This document shows, one piece after another, positions 1-11,661 of a stretch of DNA of 64,000 nt; positions within the stretch are counted from its first letter, which is position 1, and each line of letters begins with the position of its first letter. The stretch is from Gnetum montanum (taxonomy: Eukaryota > Streptophyta > Gnetopsida > Gnetales > Gnetaceae). The stretch is from assembly GCA_015680685.1 (NCBI GenBank), contig MNCI01012686.1:665168-729167 (forward strand), read 5' to 3'. The notes under the pieces were generated by a model. That model saw only the letters and a program-made list of their open reading frames with translations. It had not been told where the DNA came from and made no database searches. The translations under genes and the position numbers were made by a program.

Positions 1-785
1 ATTAACCCATCGTTCCAAGATCAGGACCAAGTCCATCCTTCTAATCAGTGACATCGCATTGTTTCATCCCATGATGAACAACTATGAGAGTACCATAACA
101 ACAAGGTGTACGATCACTTGGCGTTTAGTACAAGGGAGGAGTGATGTTTTTGTTTTATGGCACTTCCTTTTTCTCTTTTTTTTTTCTTTTTCACTTTACT
201 AAATCCAGAGAAGCCGCCAACCTTCAGGCATGGGTGCATGTCTTTCCAGTGGGACCCCCTAGAATAGCTTTTGAATTTTGAGTGCCCTTTTGATTACTCT
301 TACTTCCATTTTTCATTAGATCTACAAGGATCTTAGTACAACCAAGTTACATGATAACACCCACAGATGACATCAAAGAGAATCCACAAGTCCCCTTGAT
401 GTCACACCCTAACCATTCCCTCTTGGTCCATCCTTCTTCATTCTGGGTACAATGAACACAAAATTAATTTTAAGTTTTTGAAATTTCAAGAATATCATTG
501 TACCCAGGATAGACCCTCTTATTTATAGAGTGGATGAGTGGGTGTAATGGGCTCACTGTTTCAAATAATTAACCACTCATGACTTAATAACATAAAACAC
601 ACCTCAACCAATGATCCACATGAGTGTTTTATTCGTAGATGAGATTACTTACAAAAATAGAAAAAGACAAACACACAGACACACAAAAAGATAAAAAAAA
701 AGATAAAAAGATAAAACAAAAAGTTGAAAAATGAAAAACTGGAAAACAAAAAGTTGTAAAATCAAAGAAAATGAAAAATATTTAT
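1..785 (-). other. A2 post-integrase untranslated region, directly abutting gag
   Basis: No gene is visible. On the - strand this block follows the same succession of landmarks as + strand 62985-63900 in C and 35640-37200 in B. These are a T-rich stretch (785-660), a 'gagccca...catccac' segment (about 555-520), a 'gggtgtgacatcaagggga' segment (about 405-385), and an 'aaagacatg...ccatgcctgaagg' segment (about 240-210). The last matches B at 37007-37033 almost word for word. That identifies it as the region between integrase and the 3' end of Athila-like elements, not a new LTR. A TATA-like sequence (ctataaataagagg, near 525-510) is present in A2 but not obviously in C at the same place. Confidence 0.6.
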
Positions 786-789
786 TAAT

Positions 790-2780
790 CCTGCTTGCTA
801 TTGAAATGGGAGGTATCCCCTATAACTAAACGGTTGAGTATGGCAAGGATTAATAAATGAGAAACGAGGATCCTTGCATATTGGAAATATTGAAGCTGGT
901 CCATATTTATCACCTTGGATTTCACACACTTTATTATAATGAGCGTAGTGGGGCATTTTATACGATGTAGTTCCCGAATAACTAGTTGACCCACCATGAT
1001 GTTTAGGACCGTTAGATGGTATGCAAGGATTAGGCTGATGCCTCCCATGGTTATGTTCATTGGGCCTTATAGTTGTTGGAGTGTAATTTGGTGGCCCTGA
1101 TGAAGTTACATGAGGCGTTAGGTTCGAAGGTAAGGGTGCACCACATTGTTGGACTTATGTTGGGTTGGAAGATGCAGTGGCCTCAGAGTTATGTTGTCCC
1201 TTCCTACGGCCATGTTTAAAGAAAGGATGCCTTTGATGTTGAGGAGGCTCTTCACTGCTATTAGTAGCAGCAGCACAAGTGTTGTTCATGGGTTGCGGTG
1301 GTGTAAACACCTTAGGAATAGTTGGTGGCATTGTGGAAGGAGGGAAAGGATGAGAATGTTAAAAGTTAAGAGGAATGTAGGGTGCACAAGGTGGTGGTTG
1401 TGTTGGAGATATGGGTTGATAGTATTGTGGAGAGTAGTATTGTGGTGAGATAAAGTATGGCGGCCTAGTTGAAGAAACAGGATGTTGAACGTTATAAGCA
1501 TTTGGATTTGGATAATATGAAGGGTGCCTCCAGTCTAAGGTTGGATTCCCCCACGACTGGGATTGTTGCCACTATGATCGAACACAGTATCTTTGTACGA
1601 ACTTTGGATGTAACATGTTTCCCCAATGCTCATGTAGATGTAACAAGACTGGGCATTGGCCTTTGGGGTGATCGTATAGGCATATGTTGCATTCATACAT
1701 AGAATTGGCAGTTGAGCACTTATTCCCTTCATTCCTTCTTTCTGAATGTCTATTATTTCGCCCTGCTTATTAGGTTGTCAAAACTCTATCTCCAATGATG
1801 TTGATATATTCTTCACATTTTTGATTCATTCATTCCAACATTTTATTGATCTTTGCCTTGGCTTCTTCTAACGATTGTTGTCTTGGCAAAGATGATGTTT
1901 CCACCTTGAGATTTGTTGATATCTCCTTGTTATGATCATGGACCTTTGCTGAGTTAATATTTTGGTCCCGTTGATGTTTCTCAACACTCTCACATGTAGC
2001 TATTTATCCTTCTTCTTTTACTACCTGCTTAATAAGCTCTTGAATTTGATGGGTTCGTAGGTTGTAAAGTTAACCTCAGGCATACGTTCCTAAGGTCTCT
2101 CTGGTTTCATTACATAGCCCATTAATGATATGGTACATTAGCCTTTCCTCGGAAAACCCATGGCCTGGACAGTTGTTTAACAATGCATAGTATCTTTCTA
2201 AGGCCATGTCCAAGGGTTCATGTTTTTCTTATTTCCATCCTTGGATTTGTTTCCTCAAGGTTGACACTCTTGCGTAGGTTTGATATTTTTTGTTAAAGAC
2301 CTCTACCATTGTTGACCAGCATCATATTGAATTTGGTTTTAATGATCTATACCATACTTTAACTTGGTCAATGAGTGTCATAGGAAAGAGCTTCAGTTTT
2401 TGCCAACTGTTATCAATATTATTCCATGTGTAGGCATCATAGAAGGCAAGTAAATGTTGATGCAGATCTAAGTCATAGCCTCCTAAAAATTTGGGAAAGT
2501 TATTTAAATCGAGCCTGGGTAGTCGGCTCTCTTTACGATGCCTACGTGAGATTCGAACAGCCTCTTGTATTTGCGTTAAGCTTGTAGTGGCCAGTGGGGG
2601 TTCATCATCATCTAGTAAGTTAGGCTTTTGTGCATTATGATGACGTTGTTTTTGTTCATTCTTATAGGAAACTCCCACTTCAGGTTGTATACTCCAATCG
2701 TCATCGTCATATAGCTCATTGGTTCTCCAATGAATTTCCTCACTAAGTGTGGCATTATTATTATCTTGTAGGAGAGGCAT
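790..2780 (-). pseudogene. gag: A2 gag (capsid/nucleocapsid polyprotein), decayed
   Basis: Starts at the ATG at 2780. The first 152 codons are open and include the capsid core of plant Ty3/gypsy gag: a 'FPKFLGGYDLDLHQHLLAF' stretch, then 'WQKLKLFP' and 'VKVWYRSL'. Beyond the stop near 2320 the same frame continues with several stops through 'KYQTYARVSTLRKQIQGWK' and 'YHIINGLCNETRETLGTYA'. A CCHC-type knuckle (Cys-x2-Cys-x3-His-x4-Cys, near 1700) follows, then a long Pro/Gln/Tyr-rich tail to about 790. Gag would form the particle and bind element RNA. The tail ends at the T-rich untranslated block with no protease motif. The small + strand frames within 1146-1702 are shadows of this tail. Confidence 0.75.
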
Positions 2781-2893
2781 TGTTGTGTGTGAATTTATGT
2801 GACCTTTAATAATTACTTCTTGCTTAAGAGATATATCGTTATGTTCTTTACAGCGACCTTGTATGATATAACTAATCTAGATAACTAGCACCA

Positions 2894-2911
2894 TCCCCGG
2901 CAACGGTGCCA
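2894..2911 (-). promoter_or_regulatory. A2 primer-binding site (tRNA-Asp type)
   Basis: On the - strand, one T after the LTR end, TGGCACCGTTGCCGGGGA matches the complement of the plant tRNA-Asp 3' end except one G-to-A change at position 5. This is where minus-strand DNA synthesis would be primed. It is the best preserved of the primer sites in the window. Confidence 0.85.
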
Positions 2912-2912
2912 A

Positions 2913-3873
2913 TGATGAGTGGCGAGGTACCCCTATACTCAACCATACGAAATGAGTGTTGCACGCACGATCCGATCAAACTCCGTAGATGGACTAGTTG
3001 TGGCACCTAGATAGTTAGCCTTAGGTCACAGTTCACTATCTTCCCACCTAGACTAGTTTTTCATATGTCACGTATGGTTTAGTCTAGATGAGGTGTATGA
3101 TGTGTCCTAATCTATGCTACTCCTGATGGCAGTGGAAAATAATATTAACTAATCTAAGCTAGGAGGAAAAGGGTAAGAAAATCTAATCTAGCCTAAGTGT
3201 GATGAGCAACTGATTCCTTGATCAACCATACACATCTTGGACCTCGTGCATGACTACCATTGGGACTACCAAGCATAGCTCCAAGGTACGCCACTGGGAT
3301 TACCAAGCGCAGATCCCACATACGCCACTGGGTTACCAAGCGTAGATCCTGGATATGCCACTAGGCTACCAAGTATTCACACTTAAATGCTCGTAACCAA
3401 GTTGTACTCGTTGCGCTTTTAGGAGTTTAAGGGTGAGAGACTAATTGCGATGAGTAACCGATTCCTTGACTAGCCGTACACATCCGTAGATGCTTGTAAT
3501 CAAGTCGTACTCACACTGCGCTATGAAAGCAATAAATAACATTAAATAAATAACAAATAAATAAACTAAGTGAATGTTGCAATGATGAAGTAATCTCGAT
3601 CTTTATTGTTGGTCATGTGCGTGTCCAAGTACGGCACACTCGAATAAAGACACCGTACAATTACATTCACCACACTAGAGTAGACACGGGAAAGAATCTA
3701 ACTCTGGAGGGATCAAACTGCCAGAGCTTCGCTACTCTAAAACTGGGATGTAAATGAGGGAGAGCCGCCTCTTATTTATAGAAATTGCAGCTGACTGCGA
3801 TATCGCGACCCATGATATAACATGGGTGCCTTAACGCGACCGCCAACAATATGATCAATTTCATGTCTCATCA
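2913..3873 (-). repeat. A2 5' LTR
   Basis: On the - strand it starts TGATGAGACATG at 3873 and ends CTCATCA at 2913, immediately before the primer site. It contains the palindrome GCGATATCGC (3797-3806) and a TATA-like 'ctataaataagagg' (near 3780) in the same order as the C and solo LTRs. At 961 bp it is longer than those relatives (797 and 795 bp). The extra length is explained by local duplication: a 'gccactgggattaccaagcg' unit repeats at about 3255-3375, and a 36-bp stretch at 3201-3237 recurs at 3448-3483. Confidence 0.85.
3255..3375. repeat. Tandem repeat (33-36 bp, about 4 units) inside the A2 LTR
   Basis: Successive units read roughly 'gccactggg(a)ttaccaagcg.agatcc.atac', with the first and last units more diverged. 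The solo LTR at 36040 has about two such units (36430-36500) and LTR C about two (58940-59025), so copy number varies among LTRs of one family. Confidence 0.7.
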
Positions 3874-4725
3874 GTTAGACACTCTCACATAGGTTTGGTA
3901 TTTCTCGTTGAATGGTTCTAGCATTATGAGCCATCAATGGATTGAATTTAGTTCCAATGATCTATACCAACTTTTAGCTTCATCATCTAGTATCCTAGGG
4001 AAGAGCTCAAGCTTTTGCCACTTATGTTCTATATTTTGCAAGGTGCATGCATCATAGAAGGCTTGTAAGTAAGGTTGTGGATTAGAATTATAACCTCCTA
4101 TAAATTTAGAAATGTTGTCCACATCAAGCTGTTTGATGCGGCTATCCCTTTGATGCCTTTGGGGTATTTGAACTACCTCCATAATCTGTGTCAAGCTCCT
4201 AGTAGCCAACAAAGGTTCATTTGTACTAGACACATCATGGTAATAATCTATATTTCTATTCATCTAACTATGATTATCTTTTCCATGCTCATTTTGATGT
4301 CTTTGATTTTCCCCTTGGGTTCGATTTCTATGTTTATCTTGGTTCCATAATGGAGCTCTATCTCTATAACTACATTCATCTTTATTAAAACTAGATGTTA
4401 AAGAGGAAGAGGAACATGAGAAACTAGGAGAATCACCATGGCTCCTATATCTTCCCCCATGGTCCCTTAATTTATCTTTTCTAGGTTTATAGGAGGTCAT
4501 AGGCCTTGAGGCCCTCCTTGTTATAGGACTTTCTCCATCTCCTCTAGGATTGTCTGTACTAGTTGAACATAGTCCTTACATGTATTAAGGATCTAAATAA
4601 GCATATGAAATCCCTGCTTGAGGTTGTTCACTCCAATCCACTTTATTATAAAACCCATCATTTTTCCTATGAGAGTTTTCATCATGCGATGCATTCTTGA
4701 CCCTGTGTAAAGAAGACATGGCTTT
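3874..4725 (-). pseudogene. gag: A1 gag, N-terminal part, truncated by the A2 insertion
   Basis: The frame starts near 4725. It passes a Ser/Arg/His-rich linker with stops (open 4500-4264), then enters the capsid core (open 4263-3934): 'ISKFIGGYNSNPQPYLQAF', 'WQKLELFPRIL', 'AKSWYRSLELNSI'. It continues with 'NEKYQTYVRV' until the A2 LTR begins. The core is collinear with gag of A2, C and D. Truncation is by insertion, not by frame loss. The + strand frame 4075-4350 is a shadow. Confidence 0.75.
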
Positions 4726-4825
4726 AACATGTGTGACTTAAAATATCAGTATTTTTCAAAAGATAAATCGTTAATACTTTTACAGTGATCGTTTATGATA
4801 TAACTAATCTAGATAACTAGCACCA

Positions 4826-4843
4826 TCCCTGGCAATGGTGCCA
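4826..4843 (-). promoter_or_regulatory. A1 primer-binding site (tRNA-Asp type, three changes)
   Basis: TGGCACCATTGCCAGGGA on the - strand, one base after the LTR end. Relative to the tRNA-Asp complement it has G-to-A at three places, consistent with cytosine loss on the other strand. Confidence 0.8.
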
Positions 4844-4844
4844 A

Positions 4845-5729
4845 TGATGAGAGTGAGTACCCCCTACACCCAACCATACAAATCACAAGCATTCACGCAT
4901 GATCCAATTGAATTCTGTGGATGGGACTAATTGTGGGATCTAGATTGTTATGCCTTGATTGCAGTTCATTATCTTCCTACTTGAACTAGTGGTAGCTTTG
5001 TCACATATGGTTTAGTCCCAAGTGAGGCATATGATTATTGATGTTGTTCTGGCCTTATGCTACTCCTAAAAATAATAGAGAAATTAATTATTTAATCTAA
5101 TTAAAAATGAAAAGTAAAGTCTAAACTAGCCTACAACTGATAAGTGTTTGTTCCTAGCTTGTAGTACACATCCTGAACCCACATACCCACTATTGGGATT
5201 ACCAAGCGCTATGCTACTATGTGAACCAAGCAATAACGTTGTTGGAATTACCAAGTGAATACATGTTTATGCTCAAAATTGGTTGCACTCATTTCAACAA
5301 TTAATGAACTTTCATGAAATGTAGATATTAACCAAGTACATGAAAAGTAAATTGCATGGAAAGTAAATCTAATCTAAGTCAAAGTTCTACAATGAATAAG
5401 AATCAGTCTTGATCTTATTGTCATTTATGGAATGTGTCCAAGTACATTGTCACTCAAATAAGATGTCATACAACTGACTCAAATCGACACTACAGACACT
5501 TACTAATTGTTCTCTAAGACTACGAAATAAAACTACAAGAGTTCAGCTAATCTATTGACAAAATAATTGGATGAATCATGCATCCAAGTGTTGTATGTAT
5601 AGGTAGGCATGCATCCCATGATATTTGATATGTAATGTCATAGCACAGGCTATGATATTGGGGCTAAGATATTAGATCCTTGATATTAAATACTCAATAT
5701 CTTTGCTTATGACAAAATGTGATTCATCA
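4845..5729 (-). repeat. A1 5' LTR
   Basis: Begins TGATGAATCACA at 5729 and ends CTCATCA at 4845 on the - strand, 885 bp. The right boundary is inferred from the TGATGA terminus and expected length. The left boundary is fixed by the adjacent primer site. The U3 side is rich in 'gatatt/atatc' words like the other family members. Confidence 0.7.
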
Positions 5730-8700
5730 ACAAGACATCTGCAAAGGTCCAAGACATGTTTCAAGATAATTAAAACCTTCATTCTTCTACCTATAGGAAT
5801 AAAACGTTGTTTGAAAGGGGTGTCCCTACAAGATCATGCTAGGCATAGGAGGGTTGGGATTAATACATTCATCATTCAACAAGCTATAGAAGAACTACAA
5901 TGGATCTCTACAACCATCAATAGTAACCACAATCTTTATACATGCATGTAAAATTCTCATATAACTAAATCAACATGTGTTCATGACATCAATATGATGT
6001 ATTTTGGACATACAAAATAAAATTAATATACAAATCATTCGAGACTCTACAAATCATAGACCTCCCACATACATGATGATATATACATTAATCTTAAGTA
6101 AGAAAATATAAGAAAAAGATAAATGAAAGCTACCAATCAAAATGGAAATTCATAAAAGTGCAAAATTGTAGAAAACCTAAAATATGAAAAAAATTGTATC
6201 CCAATCCAACTAGATTCTCAACCCAAGTATCAAAAATAGCAACAAGCTCAAATCCTATTTCTAAGTGAGCTCACAATCTTGAAACATATACAAGAAATCA
6301 ACAATGATAATTAAGCACGATTCTAAAATGCATAAATAGAAATCACACTAATGAGTTAGGTAAAAGAAGAAAATATATTTTGTTTATATGTTTTAATATA
6401 ATATGCACAGGGTAATTTCATAAGTCCAATGACACATTTTCCAACTTAACTAATACATATGGGGTCCACAACCCATAACACATGAAAATTCCTAAACTAA
6501 AATTGATTAAACCCACAAAAACCTCATCATACATACTATATGTCCACAAACCAAAGACATGTCCATGCATCCTCACACATAGCCATATAGTTCTTATGCA
6601 TGCATGAAAGTCACTAAGCATAAATCATAAGCACGTACTAAACTATTAATCTTGTTTCCAATTCTTCATCTTTTCTAGTTACAATACTTGTCTAACATAT
6701 CCCACAATATTAGTATGTACAATCATGTCATAACATTAATGAGACATCAAAAATTATATATGATAAGACATCATAAAGCATCATAAAACACATATCATCA
6801 TAGATTAATTAACTGCACCCATATACCCCCATTAAGACTATATATGCATAACCAAACTCAACACTAGACTAAGGGCTCTATGAAAGGGGTGTGACAAGAG
6901 TCATTCATGCTAAGTATTATTCTTGTTTTTTCTACTCTTTGAATTAGGCAATGCTTCCATGATGCAACATGATCTATAAATAAAGTAATTTATACATAAT
7001 CATGCAATGCTGATCATTAATAAATGCACACTAGATTTTGATAATGAATGTAAAGAATATTCAAAAGTTCAATGTTTTATTAAGCTAGTTAATCTTTTGT
7101 TAATTTTTTAGAGTGTCAAGCATTAAATTGTTAGTCATCTCAATGTCATTAAGCATATGATTTCTATTTTTGTTAAAAATAGTATAAATGTGTAATTTTC
7201 AAACTCCTTCATGATCATCTAATACCATGTTGAGAAAAGTAGAAGTAGTTTCTAGTTTTTACTTTTATATTTAAAGTATTTGTTTAATGTATTAGATTAT
7301 AAAAGTTGTGTTTTGTTAAATAAAAGGATCAATAGAAGACTAGGTTGAGAGAAAATGTTCTAAAATGAAAATAAGAGACCAAAAGCATTTATGTTAGGTC
7401 CATCCCAAATGAGGCAAATTCCACCATCAAAAAGTATAAATAGGAATGTATCCCTACATTGCAAACTTGTTAAGATTATTGAAGCATTATGTGTTAGTAT
7501 GAGCATTATATGATTGGCTTGAAGTTGTCTTAGCTTCAATCCCTTCTTTTTCTTTCCTACATTCTTTCAATATGGTTCTCATCACTTAAAGAGTGAATCC
7601 CATTTAAAGGATTATTCTATCAAGTTCTCTCAAGCATGAACTCATATGAGATTTCTCTTATTCTAATATAATTTTATATTTCCCTCATATAAGTTCTCTT
7701 AATTGCATTTTCTTACAAGTTTTTTTTTTCTTGTAGTTTAAATTTTTTTTCATCTTTAATAGAAGTTACAAGCATTTGAGTTCAAAGCATCATTACATAG
7801 CATATGAGATTTTTAAAGGTTGTATAAAGGAATTGGACCTCTCTCTTTATCAATTACCTCTAATTTGAATGGATTCACTCCTCCATACATCTTTATTAGG
7901 ATTTTAATCTCAATTTGGTTCAATTTTAAATGTTTCATGCATGCTTTATGTTAGGTTTTAACTCTCTTCTTATGTATGTTGATGTTGTAAACTTCCCTTT
8001 GATATTTGAAGTATGAATTAAGCATTTGTGGTTTAATTCCAAGAAAAATTGAAAGTATCTTTGTTTAGGAGTTATTTTCATGAAATTTAATATATGTTAA
8101 GGTAAAATACCTTTGAAGGCTCAAATCCATGTTGCATGTATGTTTCATTAAAATTTAATGTTATAAACATATAAATTTGAGTTTCATTTAATACCCTAGG
8201 AAGTTTCAACCATAATTAAAAAGTTTAGATCCTAGAAATCTTCAAATTAGGTTTATTTATAGTTTCTCCCACTTAGATGTAACCTTACAGTAACTCCACC
8301 ATGACTAAGCATCATTTGCACTTAGACCCAAGCTAGTTTCAGGGGCTTGTAGTGATCTTACATTCCACTTACAGCCAAATAAAGGTTGCAACCAACTTGC
8401 ATCAAACTCACTCTACAATTCATAATATTTTCAACTTCTAGAATTTAATTAGAATACTAGCATTTACTAGTTGTAGTAAGATTATGGTTAACTCATGCTA
8501 GGAATTTTTAACCAATCATGACTCACACCTAGCTTATGGTCCTTTGTTTTGTTTTGTTTTTTTTTTTGTTTTTTGTTTTGTTTTTTTTTTTTTTGTATTT
8601 TTACAAAGACCATTACTTGCAATTAACTCGTAGCTAACTCATGATCTTAGTCATAATCAAAGAAGACTTGCATCCCACTTGTGGTAAAGTCGTAGTTGAA

Positions 8701-8960
8701 ATTTTAGACTTCTACAGGTTTGGGACCTTCATCTACTACTAAGCCAAGTCCTTCATACCGTCATAACATCCCATACAATTTTCACATCAAATAGTTCTCA
8801 TAGATATTTTCTTGTTGAAATCAATCTTCTTAACCATAGAAAGGAATTAGTATTACAAGAAAGTAAGAAGACTTAAACTCAACCAATTACATATTATAAT
8901 CTTCCTACTTCTTGTAACTATTATCATCATGAAAGATATTTATTTAATATTTTTTATTTT
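5730..8960. other. AT-rich flank, no gene supported
   Basis: Short frames at 5703-5951 and 6418-6621 have no recognisable motif. There are retroelement-like scraps. One is a - strand 'TGTCACACCCCTTTCATAG' at about 6893, resembling the start of many plant gypsy LTRs. Another is a TATA-like 'gtataaatagg' at 7433. No paired LTRs, primer site plus gag, or duplications could be tied to them. 8538-8600 is a GTTTT/T-rich low-complexity run. Confidence 0.5.
8538..8600. repeat. Low-complexity GTTTT/poly-T run
   Basis: Repeated gttttgttttttt words with very few other bases. It could be a microsatellite or an A-rich retroposon tail read from the other strand; no element body is visible beside it. Confidence 0.8.
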
Positions 8961-9299
8961 ATGCTTAAGAAAAAAGATTCTGAGTAAAAGAAAATGTGTC
9001 TTGAAATTGAGAATATAAAAAAAATATGAAGCTAAAGATATAAAAAATCAAGTTAACTTCAATGATAAGAATGATCAATTGGTAATAAAGAAAGTAAAGA
9101 AGATAGAAGCTTTTATGAGTATTTTTATTTGTACTACGGGAAGTATTGATCAATCTAGACTGATACATCATAAGGTAAATTTTTTCTGAGGTTCAAAGCC
9201 TATAAAATAAAACTTTGAGGTAATGAATGTCGATGATGGAAGATGTCTATACATAGAAAAATATAGGGATGCTCCTCTTTATCACTATTATGGATGTTG

Positions 9300-11661
9300 A
9301 TGCCACCACTTCCTCCACTATGTCGATCCTAAAATTGATAAGTCTTGCTTACATTGATATTAGACTATCCCATTGGAAAGCCCATCATTGCTTATCTTTA
9401 TTGAATTTTAGTACTCATCAATACATGGACTTCATATTTGATGACTGGGTGCTCTACTAACATAGCTTGTACAAACTAATTCAACTCACTAGGATGGTTT
9501 GAATGAGGTAGGAGTAATTCCAAACCATTAACCATTTCATAGGTAGTATTCTCTTTAGCTCATTCTTGGATAGTGCTACATTTAGCTCTCACTTAGCACA
9601 TGCAACCTTGTAATTATGCTAAGTCATAGATGCCATGAGAGCCTGTGCCTTCCATTAATCTATGAATCTAGAAGATGTGGGAGGAGTCAAATCCTTTTCT
9701 AGTCATGGTGTGGACAAGTGTCTCTTGCACACATTCTTTAAAATAAATAAATATAAAGTAAAAGTGAGAAAATAAACTATGTAAAAATGAATAATAAAAA
9801 TTTATAAATGCTAGAATGATCTATAGGCTACTAGGCAATAGGTTCATGACATTAGAAAAACTATTGGTCCTCCTAGTGTGAAAAATGTTCTTGCAAAATT
9901 ATTTTTTGTCAATATCATAAGAATACCTTCAAAAATTATGTGTTGAAGTACTTAACTTACAACCAGAAATGGTCTTTAGTTTAATGTAGCCTTCATATTG
10001 GTGTAGGATAATGACCCTATCCAACATAATTTAGTTACTATGTTTTAGATGGTTGTTGGTCTCTAGCTCTACCAAGGCATAGATACCTTCAAATAGATTT
10101 TACTACTTTAACAAGCTAATTATAGCTTAATTTGTATTTATTTAAGTTACTTATTAAGCATTAAAAGTAAATCCCATATAGCTTTGACCGTAAACAAAAC
10201 ATTTTATAGAATCTATTATTTTAAAATTTTAAACTATCTACTAATACACTTTCCAAAGTTGTATTTTGCAAAGTAATGCTACAAAAACCTAAACTATAAG
10301 ATTATATGATTATTCATGAAGCTCAAAATTATATTTATAATGACAATAATTCTATGTTGAAACTCATTAGGAATAGGTACTTATAAAAGCTATCTCATTC
10401 AATGAGCATAACAAAAATAAGCTAAACCTTCATGACTTAAGAAAATAGCAAGATAAGATAAGAACCACAAGAAAATAGAGAAACCTATTTAAAAAGTCAT
10501 TCCCCCTTTCTAGACCCCTTCTTAGCTACCCTCTAGGATCTTTATATAGTAGCTCCAAGGTGTTGCAATAGCTACAAAATTAAGGCTTAATTTATCTTAT
10601 AGTTTTCTCATATAATTATAAAATGTTTAATGCTCGCTTAGGTGTCTCAAAAGCTACCTTAATTTATTGAATCCACTGGCTCTCTACTAGTAACTATAGG
10701 GAGATGCTACCATAATTGTACAAAACTCTAATAGCTAGATTTAATGTATCTAACTTCTATTGATCTAGCTATTTTATTACCTAATCTACTTCCACATTAC
10801 TAGCTCCCAATTTAGTTAAGGAATTTTTTATCTCATTCAACACTACTCGAGTTGAAGAACAAGCTTGCTCCAATTCTAGTTTTTTCTCAGTAATTTCGAG
10901 TATTATCCTTACAATTGTTATCATGGTATTATATAGGAAATTTTTCTTGAAAGATGATAGTTTCTCTCTCATCTTAGTAGTTGTCTTCACTAGATCATAA
11001 GCTCTATGGTAAATTTGTACAAATATGGCTTCTTCAATTTCTACTTGACTTACTTTTATCCATTGCTTCTAAAAATTGAGTTCAACCAATAGCTCCTAAA
11101 AATTTTTCTATAGTAAGTAGGCATTATCTAAAGGTCTATCTTCTTGGCTTCTTCTGATTCGAAGCTTATCATAGTCAATTTTCCTTGCAATTGTTGATTA
11201 GCTTATTCATTATTTTCCTATAGTAATTCCTTAATTATGATTATACCCTTAAGTTGCTCATTTAATTTTTGGAAATCCTTTAGCTCTTTCTTCAGCTTGC
11301 TTATTTCTTATTCATTCTACCCTAAGAATTCTTTAAGCCTAGCCATTCTATTATCAACAACTTCTCTCATATCTTTGATAAAAATAGCTATAATCTCTAA
11401 GATGTCTTAATGTGTCACCACTAGATTTCTTCCTCCAGTTTTTGAATCATCCTTCTTCTAAGGAAAGATAATACTTATCTTTGTTTTTAGCTTAGTCTAG
11501 AGATTTTTTTTACTACTCTAATAACTCTTGTTACTATTTTTGCTACTTGAGTATCTCTAATTTTTTCTTTTTCTTATTGGCTTTTATTCTTTTAATTTTT
11601 ATTTTCCTAGTTCCTTTGACTCTAGCATATTCAACACAGCTAGATGGGAATATTTCATTAG
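9300..11661 (-). pseudogene. Decayed coiled-coil gene, 3' part (split by insertion of B)
   Basis: Read on the - strand from 11661 downward, the sequence encodes Lys/Glu/Leu-rich helical stretches with stops, for example around 11380-11200 and an open 69-codon piece at 10990-10781. This is typical of the long coiled-coil tails of extra genes in Athila/Tat elements. The other half lies at 42233-43760: the B element separates the two and leaves ATTAG on both sides. It is probably the post-integrase gene of the - strand element D, but no 3' LTR of D was found below 9300, so that link is inference. Function not recognised. Confidence 0.4.
11657..11661. repeat. Target-site duplication of element B, left copy (ATTAG)
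   Basis: ATTAG directly precedes the 5' LTR of B and recurs directly after its 3' LTR at 42228-42232. A perfect 5-bp match is what Ty3/gypsy integrase produces. It shows that the two LTRs, 30 kb apart, belong to one insertion. Confidence 0.9.

Larger units (their letters stand above)
1..3873 (-). mobile_element. A2: Athila-like LTR retrotransposon without pol (left end outside window)
   Basis: Read on the - strand the order is 5' LTR (3873-2913), tRNA-Asp-type primer site, leader, gag (about 2780-790), then the T-rich and untranslated block that in element B lies behind integrase. No protease, RT, RNase H or integrase lies between gag and that block, so A2 is a deletion derivative that would need enzymes from another copy. 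It sits inside the gag of the older element A1: A1 gag runs down to 3874 and stops exactly at the LTR edge. The expected 5-bp duplication would be GTTAG (3874-3878), but its partner is beyond the window start. The lineage call rests on LTR ends, primer site and gag; the loss of pol is an inference from gene order. Confidence 0.75.
3874..5729 (-). mobile_element. A1: older Athila-like element, 5' part only
   Basis: On the - strand a 5' LTR (5729-4845), a primer site, a leader and the first part of gag are present. Gag is cut at 3874 by the insertion of A2, and the rest would resume outside the window. LTR ends TGATGA...CTCATCA and the tRNA-Asp primer site place it with B, C, D and A2. A1 is older than A2 because A2 interrupts it. 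Confidence 0.75.

Noticed and set aside
130-660. A purine tract plus TGATG at 130-146 looking like the start of a separate + strand 3' LTR
   Set aside because: Read on the - strand, 1-785 aligns block by block with the post-integrase region of B and C, so no extra element is needed, and no matching LTR end or duplication was found.
5826-6893. Two - strand words 'acacccctttca' about 1.07 kb apart as possible LTR starts
   Set aside because: The sequences after the two words do not align with each other, so they are not two copies of one LTR.
7222-7240. - strand TGGTATTAGATG after 'ctcaaca', resembling a Copia primer site for initiator tRNA-Met
   Set aside because: Only part of the 12-base site matches, and neither an LTR pair nor any Copia gag or pol text follows.
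9269-9460. 63-codon + strand frame in the left flank
   Set aside because: No motif, no regulatory context, and composition like the surrounding AT-rich sequence.
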